Shown here piece by piece: positions 14,363 through 21,515 of a stretch of 64,000 nucleotides of DNA. The notes beneath the pieces are model-generated. The model made no database searches, was not told the origin of the DNA, and was given only the letters and a program-made list of their open reading frames with translations. The DNA comes from Salipiger thiooxidans. GTDB taxonomy: Bacteria > Pseudomonadota > Alphaproteobacteria > Rhodobacterales > Rhodobacteraceae. The stretch's first letter is position 1; each line of letters starts with the position of its first letter. The position numbers were made by a program, and so were the translations under genes. The stretch lies in assembly GCF_900102075.1 (NCBI RefSeq), contig NZ_FNAV01000004.1, forward strand, positions 1 through 64,000, in the 5' to 3' direction.

Positions 14363-16885
14363 ATGGCCGAGAACGGCGTGAAGATCTCCGACAACCCGAC
14401 CCTCGCTTCGGCGGACTACCTGCTGGCGCTCAACGAGGGCACCTCCGGGCTGTTCACCATATCTGACCTCGGGACCTTGCTCGCCGGGGGCGGGGTGCTC
14501 GTGGGGACACCGACAACAGATGCGCTCTCCGCGCGGATCACGGCGGTGGAAGACCAGGCCTTCGCCGAGAGCCCGATCTATGAGACCACGGCCGAGGGCA
14601 TTGCCGCGACCGGTGAGGGTGATCGCTTCCGGGTCGAGAACGCCGATCCCGCGATCGCATATGACGTCTACGATCATGACGCGGGCGGGGTCGCGACCTT
14701 CCTCACCGACATCCCAGCCGGCTCGGCGCTGGTCACAAAGCCCACGATCTCCAATGCGCTCTCTGAGTACGCGCCGCAGGCGACAACCGCGCGCGGCAAC
14801 ATCGGTGCGGCAGCGCAGACCGCGCTCACCGACGCGGCGGGCCGGATCAACTACCTCGTCGCGAACATCGGAGGCACCGGCAACGCTGCCACCTGCAACC
14901 TCGCCGACACCGCTGTCGGGGGCGCCGCGGTCAGCCTGACCCGGGGAATGGTGCTGCGCGACTTCCCCTGGCCGGGGACGAACACCGGGGCGGTGACCCT
15001 GAACGTCGGCGGGACCGGCGCGGTGGCGGTGCAGGACGGGCAGGGCACTGCCCTTCCGGCGGGTGCGCTTGCGACCTCCGACCGGGTCTCGCTCGTCTAC
15101 ACCGGGGCGGTGTGGCGGCTGCTCGGGCAGGGCTACCGCCGGATCTGGGATCGGCGCCTGCGGCCGCAGCGCCTGCAGTCCATCAGCACCGCCAACCCCG
15201 ATGCGATCACCGCGACCACGGCCGACGGCACGATCTCGCAGTACACGCGCGGGCAGTTCTTCTTCGGGCGGATCGGGAGCGGCGGCAACTCGGGCGGCCC
15301 GGTCACCGTCAACATCGCGGGGCTGGGCGCGCTGCCTCTCCTGGAGCCCGACGGCAGCGACCCCGCCGCCGGGCGCCTGGCAGCCGCGACCGAGTTCCTC
15401 TTCCAGTACGATGGTACGGACTTCATCCTCTGGGCGCCCTCAGCGGGCGGCAGTTCCAGCGGGAGCGGTGCGACGCGGCCGACCGTCACCGAGATGATCG
15501 CCGAGGGCGAGACGCTCGGCCACTTCGCCACGCCCTACGCGCTGGCCGGAAGGGATGCCTTCGAGCCGCCTGCCGGTCTCGGCTGGACTGCGACCGATAC
15601 TGTCTACGCGGCACTCGTCGGCAGCACCTGGCTCTGCAGCGTCAACCCGCGCACCCTGGTCGCGATGGCGATCTGGAGCGGCAATGTCTTCTATGTCGAC
15701 CCGGAAGAAGGCGACGACAGCAACGATGGCGTCGGCGATTACTGGGGCGACTACAGCAGCGCCAAACGGAACCTGCACGCGGCGATCACCGCCGGCAACG
15801 CCACCGGCAGCGCCTATATCATCAAGGTGAAAGGCGGCGAGAGCCCCGGCGAGACCTGGGCGACGAACAACGGCGCGGTCGAGCCCACCCAGCACATGGC
15901 GATCATCTGCGACGCGCCGATGTACTATCGCGTTGGCAGCTGGACCAACACGTGGACGCTGGACAGCGGAACCTGCTACTACACCACCGCCACCTCGATC
16001 GGGCGCGTGCTGCGCACCGACAAGCGCGATGCCCGTGGCCACTACATCGACCTCGAGCACCAGCAGGACAACGGCGAGACCGACGCCGAAGCGCTGGCTG
16101 CGGTCCGGGCGAATCCGGACAACACCTTCTGGCGCGACCTCGCGAACAACCGCGTCTACGTCAACATCGGCCGCGAGCCGGGCAACCGGCACATCGCGCT
16201 CCTGCGCAACGTGCGCGGGCTCGAGTTCGACAGCAGCACCCCGGGCGACATCTACATCGAGGGGATGCACACCGAGGGCGGGATCGACGGCGCCTTCGCG
16301 GTCACCGGCACCGGTACCCGCAACATCGTCGCGGTGAACTGCAGCTTCCTCTACCAGGGCCACCGGACCCAGATCCGCAACGCGGTCTCGGTCACCCAGA
16401 CCGAAGGGCTGGTGGCGATGTTCGGCGTCGACGGCTCGAAGGGCCAGAAGGACGGCTTCGGCTATCACTCCGACGCAGGCGCAGGTCTCTCGGTGCTGCA
16501 CGTCAACTGCATCAGTGCTGACAATGGCCGCCTCGACGAGACCAGCATCAATGGCTTCACCACCCACGACACGGTGAAGTCGATCGACATCGGCGGGCGC
16601 TACGGCTGGGGCATCAACGGTACCGAGGTGCATTGCATCGAGCAGACCCTGAGCTGGTTCCTCGGCACCCGGGCCACGGCCCGCGACCCCGATGGCACCT
16701 GCGGCGCGTTCAAGTGCTCCGAGGATGCAGTAATGTATCTCGAGGAGACCTTCGCCGACGCCGCCGGCGGCGGGACGAACAACTTCGCGATCGAGGCCAA
16801 CGGCGGCACCGTGCTCAAGCGCAACCACACCAACCTCGCCGGCACCGAGGAAGTCTCGGGGGCGGGCAGCATCGGGACGTTCTGA
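14363..16885 (+). CDS. Tailspike/tail fibre with beta-helix domain
   Basis: 840 aa. The N-terminal part (MAENGVKISDNPTLASADYL, LLALNEGTSGLFTISDLGTL) is a tail-attachment region; the middle has repeated NIGGTGNAATCNLADTAVG-like and TVNIAGLGALPLLEPDGSD beta units. From about residue 450, VFYVDPEEGDDSNDG followed by AITAGNATGSAYIIKVKG starts a right-handed parallel beta-helix as in pectate-lyase-like spikes, ending near GAGSIGTF. It likely binds or cleaves a surface polysaccharide; catalytic residues cannot be assigned. It is the last prophage gene. Confidence 0.8.
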   Translation: MAENGVKISDNPTLASADYLLALNEGTSGLFTISDLGTLLAGGGVLVGTPTTDALSARITAVEDQAFAESPIYETTAEGIAATGEGDRFRVENADPAIAYDVYDHDAGGVATFLTDIPAGSALVTKPTISNALSEYAPQATTARGNIGAAAQTALTDAAGRINYLVANIGGTGNAATCNLADTAVGGAAVSLTRGMVLRDFPWPGTNTGAVTLNVGGTGAVAVQDGQGTALPAGALATSDRVSLVYTGAVWRLLGQGYRRIWDRRLRPQRLQSISTANPDAITATTADGTISQYTRGQFFFGRIGSGGNSGGPVTVNIAGLGALPLLEPDGSDPAAGRLAAATEFLFQYDGTDFILWAPSAGGSSSGSGATRPTVTEMIAEGETLGHFATPYALAGRDAFEPPAGLGWTATDTVYAALVGSTWLCSVNPRTLVAMAIWSGNVFYVDPEEGDDSNDGVGDYWGDYSSAKRNLHAAITAGNATGSAYIIKVKGGESPGETWATNNGAVEPTQHMAIICDAPMYYRVGSWTNTWTLDSGTCYYTTATSIGRVLRTDKRDARGHYIDLEHQQDNGETDAEALAAVRANPDNTFWRDLANNRVYVNIGREPGNRHIALLRNVRGLEFDSSTPGDIYIEGMHTEGGIDGAFAVTGTGTRNIVAVNCSFLYQGHRTQIRNAVSVTQTEGLVAMFGVDGSKGQKDGFGYHSDAGAGLSVLHVNCISADNGRLDETSINGFTTHDTVKSIDIGGRYGWGINGTEVHCIEQTLSWFLGTRATARDPDGTCGAFKCSEDAVMYLEETFADAAGGGTNNFAIEANGGTVLKRNHTNLAGTEEVSGAGSIGTF

Positions 16886-16888
16886 GGT

Positions 16889-16905
16889 GGGGCGTGAACC
16901 GCCCC
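16889..16905 (+). terminator. Possible terminator after the tail module
   Basis: Perfect 6-bp stem GGGGCG/CGCCCC with loop TGAAC, starting three bases after the tailspike stop. It is followed by TTCAAT, only a weak T-run, so termination could be inefficient. Confidence 0.35.
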
Positions 16906-16983
16906 TTCAATGCCCCGTTTAACGCTCCTGTAAATCGACGTGTTTGAACGGGGCAGGACGGCGGGGTGCCATGGCTTCCCGGA

Positions 16984-17038
16984 TGGGACCAGATGGGAGG
17001 CAGGCTGGGAACGCGTGGGACGGTGGGATGGGATGGGA
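16984..17038 (+). promoter_or_regulatory. Cluster of seven TGGG boxes, several in 10-bp phase
   Basis: TGGG begins at 16984, 16994, 17006, 17016, 17024, 17029 and 17034; pairs 16984/16994, 17006/17016 and 17024/17034 are exactly 10 bp apart, each followed by A (TGGGA). This matches the MraZ operator rule known from E. coli (TGGGN repeats with 5-bp spacers). It lies about 785 bp before mraZ, so it could also be unrelated, for example transposase-binding repeats of the phage end. Confidence 0.45.
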
Positions 17039-17190
17039 CGGGAAATCCCGTGGAAACCCTTGGCGGACCGCTCAGGCCGCTCGAAACGCCCCGATCCCGA
17101 AAAACGCGTTGCTGTAAACTTCGCCTTAAATCACTGCAAGTTTGAGCGTCACGCTACACACACGCTACAAACAGCCCCCGCCCACGCGTT

Positions 17191-17205
17191 TGGGAAACCA
17201 TGGGA
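17191..17205 (+). promoter_or_regulatory. MraZ-type box pair
   Basis: TGGGAAACCATGGGA places TGGG at 17191 and 17201, 10 bp apart, with a third TGGG at 17215. The sequence resembles the pairs at 17373 and (reverse) 17545. Confidence 0.45.
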
Positions 17206-17372
17206 CGGAGGGGGTGGGAATTCATGGTCTGAGGTGCTCATCCGCTTGAGGTGATTCACGAAGTACCGGCCTGAAGGGACTCCTGAACCACGATTCCGAG
17301 GCTTTTGCGGCACAGTTTTCAATCTCTGACCCGAGTCGGGTTACGAAGCCCATGGTGCTCCTGCAGTTTTTT

Positions 17373-17387
17373 TGGGAAACGGTGGGC
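17373..17387 (+). promoter_or_regulatory. MraZ-type box pair
   Basis: TGGGAAACGGTGGG places TGGG at 17373 and 17383, again 10 bp apart and preceded by TT as in the pair at 17191. Confidence 0.45.
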
Positions 17388-17485
17388 GCAACGAAGATCA
17401 CGCCGGCGTGACTATATCTGGTGCTCAGCTGCTTTCACCTTACCACATATTCGTGAACGTGGCGGCGGGAACACACAAAATGTAG

Positions 17486-17508
17486 TTTTCCACAGGCGCT
17501 GTGGACAA
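17486..17508. promoter_or_regulatory. Two inverted DnaA-box-like sites
   Basis: TTTTCCACA at 17486-17494 and TTGTCCACA on the minus strand (17500-17508) each differ by one base from the consensus TTATCCACA and face each other as an inverted repeat (CCACAG-GCG-CTGTGG centre). They lie about 30 bp before the predicted mraZ promoter. Confidence 0.4.
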
Positions 17509-17538
17509 CATTTCGTGGTGTGGACTCGAAAAAAACCG

Positions 17539-17567
17539 TTGCTTCCCATGATTTCCCATGAGATACC
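17539..17567 (+). promoter_or_regulatory. Predicted mraZ/dcw promoter with two MraZ boxes in its spacer
   Basis: TTGCTT (17539-17544), a 17-bp spacer and GATACC (17562-17567) form a plausible sigma-70 promoter. The spacer contains CCCAT at 17545 and 17555, i.e. two minus-strand ATGGG boxes 10 bp apart. MraZ bound there would cover the promoter and repress, consistent with known autorepression. The predicted transcript start (about 17574) coincides with the foot of the leader stem. Confidence 0.5.
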
Positions 17568-17573
17568 TTTAAC

Positions 17574-17798
17574 CACGATGAGGGACGGGACAGAGGGCGA
17601 AAACGCTCCGCACACAATCCCAAAAAAATAAACCAGAGCAGGTTCATACAGGCACCCGCCCTTCATCGTGACGACAGAATCCGGCGCGCGAGCGAGCAGA
17701 ACATCCCCCCAGGTGGCGCGCGCAGCTGGACAAGCCCGTAAACGGGTCAAGGCGGCGGGTTGATCGGTGGCAGCAGATCAACCCGCCGTATTTCGTTT
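17574..17798 (+). ncRNA. Structured mraZ leader, candidate UpsM-like sRNA
   Basis: From the predicted start, CACGATGAGGG (17574-17584) plus CGGG (17586-17589) pairs with CCCG (17655-17658) plus CCCTTCATCGTG (17659-17670), interrupted by two single bulges. Near the end, GGCGGGTTGATC (17754-17765) and GATCAACCCGCC (17776-17787) form a perfect 12-bp hairpin with a 10-base loop, followed by GTATTTCGTTT, a terminator or attenuator-like end 32 bases before mraZ. In Rhodobacter sphaeroides the dcw cluster is preceded by an unusually long leader that gives rise to the sRNA UpsM; position and architecture fit, but sequence homology was not tested. Confidence 0.55.
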
Positions 17799-17818
17799 CA
17801 GGGGGTCGAGTAGGGACA

Positions 17819-18316
17819 GTGAGCCGCAGGCCAAGGTTCAGAGGCGAGAGTCGGCACAAGGTCGACGGAAAGGGCAGGGTCTCGATTCCTGCGACCTTCC
17901 GTCGTGTGCTCGAAGCCGGCGACCCGGACTGGTCGGGCGGCGAGAACCCCAATTTCGTCATGGTCTACGGCAACCCCGCCTACAACTTCATCGAATGCTA
18001 CACCATCGCCGAGATCGAGCGGATCGAAGACCGCATCGACGCGATGGAGCACGGTGACGAGCGCGATGCGCTGGAAGAGATCTACTCGGCAAACGTGGTC
18101 AACGCGACGGTCGACGACACCGGCCGCATCGTCCTGCCCGCCAAGCTGCGCGAGCGCTTCGGCATCGGCAGCGAGGCGGCGCTGGTGGCCTCGCTGAACA
18201 CCTTCCGCATCTGGGATGCCGAGCAGTACGATGCGCAGAAGCAGGTGCGGTCGGAGAACCTCAAGTCGGAACTCCCGCGCAACCCGCTCTCGCTGCTCGG
18301 CAAGGAGGCACAATAA
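17819..18316 (+). CDS. mraZ: Transcriptional regulator MraZ
   Basis: 165 aa from GTG 17819 with ribosome-binding site AGTAGGGA. It contains the duplicated AbrB/MazE-like MraZ fold: first copy around HKVDGKGRVSIPATFR, second around VDDTGRIVLPAKLRERFGI. The ring-shaped MraZ oligomer binds spaced TGGG repeats ahead of the dcw cluster and represses its own operon; such repeats occur upstream here. It is slightly longer than the E. coli protein (152) because of a C-terminal tail. The stop is immediately followed by the rsmH start. Confidence 0.95.
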   Translation: MSRRPRFRGESRHKVDGKGRVSIPATFRRVLEAGDPDWSGGENPNFVMVYGNPAYNFIECYTIAEIERIEDRIDAMEHGDERDALEEIYSANVVNATVDDTGRIVLPAKLRERFGIGSEAALVASLNTFRIWDAEQYDAQKQVRSENLKSELPRNPLSLLGKEAQ

Positions 18317-19309
18317 ATGGCACCCGCGGCGGACACATCTGACAACGCGCCGCACGTCCCGGTCCTGCTCCGGCCCCTGCTCGACGCGGTGGCGCCGGTC
18401 TCGGGGACCTGGGTCGACGGCACCTTCGGGGCGGGGGGCTACTCCCGCGGCCTGCTCGAGGCGGGCGCGGACAAGGTCATCGGCATCGACCGCGACCCGC
18501 TCGCGCATCGCATGGCGGCCGAGTGGATCGGCAGCTACGGCGGCCGGCTCGAGCTGGTCGAGGGCAACTTCGCGGACATGGACCAGTACGTGAGCGACGC
18601 CGACGGCGTGGTGCTCGACCTCGGGGTCTCGTCCATGCAACTCGACATCGCCGAGCGCGGCTTCTCGTTCCAGAAGGACGGGCCGCTCGACATGCGCATG
18701 GAACAGGCCGGCGAAAGCGCCGCCGAGCTGGTCAAGCGGCTCGACGAGACGACGCTGGCGGACGTTCTCTATACATACGGTGAGGAACGGGCCTCGCGCC
18801 GCATCGCGCGGGCCATCGTCAAGGCGCGCGAACAGGAGCCCATCGAGACCACGGCGCGGCTGAGCGCCATCGTCGAGGCCTGCCTGCCGCGCCCGAAACC
18901 GGGGCAGAGCCACCCGGCCACCCGCAGCTTCCAGGCGCTGCGCATCGCGGTCAACGACGAGTACGGCGCACTCTGGCGCGGGCTCATGGCCGCCGAGAAG
19001 GCGCTGAAGCCGGGCGGTTTTCTCTGCGTGGTGACCTTCCACTCGGTCGAGGACCGCATGGTCAAACGCTTCCTGCAGGCGCGCTCGGGCCGGCTCGGCG
19101 CGGTGAGCCGCTATGCCCCCGTGGTCGAGGCCGAGGAGCCGCAGTTCGTCACCATGACGCGCAAGGCCATCGGCCCCGACGACGACGAGCTCGCCGCCAA
19201 CCCACGCTCGCGCTCGGCCCGGCTGCGCATCGGACAGCGCACCTCGGCGGATCCGGGCGACGTGTCTCCCGACACCCTGAACATGCCTCAACTGAGGGGG
19301 AAACGCTGA
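18317..19309 (+). CDS. rsmH: 16S rRNA (cytosine1402-N4)-methyltransferase RsmH
   Basis: 330 aa, normal for the family. [13 protein letters not shown] opens the domain; SAM motif [20 protein letters not shown] and [10 protein letters not shown] follow, then [12 protein letters not shown], and the signature [16 protein letters not shown]-terminal [20 protein letters not shown] is diagnostic. It methylates C1402 of 16S rRNA. It starts one base after mraZ ends and its last base is the first of ftsL, so translation is likely coupled. Confidence 0.95.
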   Translation: MAPAADTSDNAPHVPVLLRPLLDAVAPVSGTWVDGTFGAGGYSRGLLEAGADKVIGIDRDPLAHRMAAEWIGSYGGRLELVEGNFADMDQYVSDADGVVLDLGVSSMQLDIAERGFSFQKDGPLDMRMEQAGESAAELVKRLDETTLADVLYTYGEERASRRIARAIVKAREQEPIETTARLSAIVEACLPRPKPGQSHPATRSFQALRIAVNDEYGALWRGLMAAEKALKPGGFLCVVTFHSVEDRMVKRFLQARSGRLGAVSRYAPVVEAEEPQFVTMTRKAIGPDDDELAANPRSRSARLRIGQRTSADPGDVSPDTLNMPQLRGKR

Positions 19310-19671
19310 TGCGCACCATGCTCTATGTGACCACCTTCCTTGGCCTGATCGGGCTCGCCTTCTGGGCCTATCGCGAGAACTACCAGACGCAGGCGGCGCT
19401 GGACCACGTGGCCGACCTGCACGGCGACATCGCCGATGCGCGGGCACGGCTGGCGATCCTCAAGGCGGAATGGGCCTATCTCAACCGCCCCGACCGGCTG
19501 CGCGAGCTCTCCGAGATCAACTTCGAGCGTCTGGGCCTCCTGCCGATGCGCCCGGAGCAGTTCGGCAAGGTCGACCAGGTGTCCTTCCCGCACGTGCCGC
19601 TGGTGGTGACCGACGCCATCGAGGTGACCAGCGCAAACGCCGCCGCCGACGACGAGGAGCTGTGGCCATGA
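19309..19671 (+). CDS. ftsL: Cell division protein FtsL
   Basis: 120 aa, small bitopic protein: one membrane segment at about residues 4-20 (MLYVTTFLGLIGLAFWAY) then a periplasmic coiled coil (ALDHVADLHGDIADARARLA, ILKAEWAYLNRPDRLRELSE) and the typical NRPDRL-LSEINF-LGL motif before a short tail. It forms the FtsQLB-type complex with FtsQ and FtsB at the septum. It lies between rsmH and ftsI as in other dcw clusters, with the stop overlapping ftsI by 4 bases. Confidence 0.9.
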   Translation: MRTMLYVTTFLGLIGLAFWAYRENYQTQAALDHVADLHGDIADARARLAILKAEWAYLNRPDRLRELSEINFERLGLLPMRPEQFGKVDQVSFPHVPLVVTDAIEVTSANAAADDEELWP

Positions 19672-21458
19672 CCCGGACACCGCTGCGCCCGCTGGCGCGC
19701 ATCCTTCAGGCCCGCAGCAACGGCGAGAACCCCGACGCCATCGAGCGCGAGAACCTGCGCATCCGCCACGAGCAGATGCGCGACAAGGCGCGCGTGCGCG
19801 CCGAGGGGCGTCTGCTGGTCATGGGCGCGATGTTCTTCTGTGCCTTCGTGGTGATCGGCGCCCGGATGGGTCTGCTCTCGGCCACCGAGCCGAGCGAGCC
19901 GCGGGCCCGGGCCACCGGTGCCTCGATCATCGCGAGCCGCGCCGACATCACCGACCGCCGCGGCCGGCTGCTGGCGACCAACATGGAGACCCACTCGCTC
20001 TACGCCCACCCGCAGCAGATGATCGAACCGCTGCGCGCGGCGAAGGAGCTGAAGGCGATCTTCCCGGATCTCGACGAAGAGCGGATGGTCAAGGATTTCA
20101 CCGACGAGAAACGCAAGTTCCTCTGGGTCCGCAAGAAGATCAGCCCCGAGCAGATGCAGGCGGTGCACGAAATCGGCGAGCCCGGCCTGTTGTTCGGCCC
20201 GCGCGAGATGCGGCTCTATCCCAACGGCGCCATCGCGTCGCACATCCTCGGCGGCGCCAGCTTCGGCCGCGAGGGCGTCGACTCGGCCGAGGTGGTGGGC
20301 ACCGCGGGCATCGAGAAATACTTCGACGAGGAACTCCGCGATCCCGCCCGCGAGGGCGCGCCGCTCGAGCTGTCGATCGACCTCACCATCCAGGCGGCGA
20401 CCGAGCGGGTGCTCGACAGCGGCATGCGGCTGATGAACGCCAAGGGCGCGGCCTCGGTGCTGATGGACGTGCACACCGGCGAGATCCTCGCCATGGCCTC
20501 GCTGCCCGATTTCGACCCCAACGACCGGCCGCGGCCGCCGACCAGCGGCAGCCCCTCGGACAGCCCGCTCTTCAACCGCGCGGTGCAGGGCGTCTACGAG
20601 CTGGGCTCGGCCTTCAAGATCCTCGCCGCGTCGCAGGCGATGGAGCTCGGCATCGTGACGCCCGAGACCATCATCGACACCCGCCCGCCCTTCCGGGTGG
20701 GAGGCCACGCCATCGGCGAGTTCGAGGGCCACAACTACGGCCAGATCAGCGTCGAGGAAGTCATCATGAACAGCTCGAACCGGGGCACGGGCAAGATCGC
20801 CCTCGCCATCGGTACCGAGCGCCAGAAGGACTTCCTCCGCCGTCTCGGCTTCTTCGACCCGGTGCCGCTCGAGATGGTCGAGGCGCCCGGCGGGAAGCCG
20901 CTGATCCCGCAGCGCTGGACCGACCTGTCGACGGTAACCATCTCCTACGGCCACGGGCTCAGCGCCACGCCGCTGCACCTTGCGGCCGCCTATGCCGCCA
21001 TCGCCAACGGTGGCCACCTGGTGAAGCCCACGCTGCTCAAGCACAAGGGTATCAGCTACGGCGACACGGTGCTGTCCGAAGAGGTCTCCGCCAACGCCCG
21101 CCACATGCTGCGCCGCGTGGTCAAGGAGGGCACCGCGAGCTTCGGCGACGTGCCCGGCTATCACGTCGGCGGCAAGACCGGCACCGCGGACAAGCCCAGG
21201 GAGAAGGGCGGCGGCTATTACAAGGACAAGACCATCACCACCTTCGCGTCGATGTTCCCGGCCGAGGCCCCGAAATACGTGCTGATCGTGACGCTGGACG
21301 AACCGGTGGAGACCTCGGGTCCGAAGCCGCGCCGCACCGCCGGCTGGACCTCCGTTCCGGTGGCCGCCGAGATGATCGGCAGGATCGCGCCGCTTCTGGG
21401 CTTGCGTCCGGATTACGATATGGGCGAAGTGACCAACGTGACGCTCGCCCGGCAGTGA
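19668..21458 (+). CDS. ftsI: Septal peptidoglycan transpeptidase FtsI (PBP3)
   Basis: 596 aa. One membrane anchor near residues 45-65 (LLVMGAMFFCAFVVIGARMG), a non-catalytic domain starting ADITDRRGRLLATNM, then the transpeptidase domain. Catalytic motifs: SAFK (in ELGSAFKILA; most homologues have STFK, so Ala is a small variation), SSN in MNSSNRGTG, and KTG in HVGGKTGTAD. It cross-links septal peptidoglycan with FtsW. The ATG overlaps the ftsL stop. Confidence 0.95.
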   Translation: MTRTPLRPLARILQARSNGENPDAIERENLRIRHEQMRDKARVRAEGRLLVMGAMFFCAFVVIGARMGLLSATEPSEPRARATGASIIASRADITDRRGRLLATNMETHSLYAHPQQMIEPLRAAKELKAIFPDLDEERMVKDFTDEKRKFLWVRKKISPEQMQAVHEIGEPGLLFGPREMRLYPNGAIASHILGGASFGREGVDSAEVVGTAGIEKYFDEELRDPAREGAPLELSIDLTIQAATERVLDSGMRLMNAKGAASVLMDVHTGEILAMASLPDFDPNDRPRPPTSGSPSDSPLFNRAVQGVYELGSAFKILAASQAMELGIVTPETIIDTRPPFRVGGHAIGEFEGHNYGQISVEEVIMNSSNRGTGKIALAIGTERQKDFLRRLGFFDPVPLEMVEAPGGKPLIPQRWTDLSTVTISYGHGLSATPLHLAAAYAAIANGGHLVKPTLLKHKGISYGDTVLSEEVSANARHMLRRVVKEGTASFGDVPGYHVGGKTGTADKPREKGGGYYKDKTITTFASMFPAEAPKYVLIVTLDEPVETSGPKPRRTAGWTSVPVAAEMIGRIAPLLGLRPDYDMGEVTNVTLARQ

Positions 21459-21515
21459 AGGCCCCCGGGGGCTGCCTCCGGATCCGGGCATTCTTGGAAA
21501 GATGAAAGGGCTGCC
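21459..21515 (+). repeat. Degenerate Rhodobacteraceae-type intergenic repeat
   Basis: The ftsI-murE gap holds CCCCCGGGGGCTGCCTCCGG and TTGGAAAGATGAAAGGG, a shortened version of the intergenic repeat described at 33819, 38366, 48556 and 48677. The GAAAGGG end also supplies the murE ribosome-binding site. Confidence 0.4.

Larger units (their letters stand above)
961..16905 (+). mobile_element. Partial Mu-like (B3/RcapMu-type transposable siphophage) prophage: head and tail module
   Basis: Sixteen same-strand genes, most overlapping by 1-4 bases, follow the Mu order for the head (protease gpI, major head gpT, gp35-, gp36-, gp37-like) and then a non-contractile tail (tail tube but no sheath, chaperones, tape measure, tip, NlpC/P60, J-like, tailspike). 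Mu-like heads on siphovirus tails are known from phages such as B3, D3112 and RcapMu. The transposase, terminase, portal, gpF and lysis genes are not in this window; the left junction (between about 930 and 990) meets unrelated low-GC DNA next to an IS. Either the early half is lost or it lies left of the window. The exact right end is not identified. Confidence 0.8.
16906..17538. other. Long non-coding stretch between prophage and mraZ promoter
   Basis: I find no convincing gene. The region holds the TGGG-box clusters and DnaA-like sites listed separately, plus tandem ACGCTAC at 17152 and 17163 (TCACGCTACACACACGCTAC) that could belong to the phage end. The junction between phage and host DNA should be here but cannot be fixed without the empty site. 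AT content rises from about 17100 onwards compared with the phage genes. Confidence 0.5.

Noticed and set aside
11615-14677. 1020-codon minus-strand frame opposite the J-like gene
   Set aside because: Antisense to a gene with clear tail-tip motifs; no start signal or domain.
16940-17254. 104-codon plus-strand frame after the tailspike
   Set aside because: No ribosome-binding site or recognisable motif; it runs through the repeated TGGG boxes.
17752-17798. tRNA or phage attachment site near mraZ
   Set aside because: The hairpin is a simple 12-bp stem without cloverleaf, and no direct-repeat core was seen; a transposable phage would not need a tRNA site.
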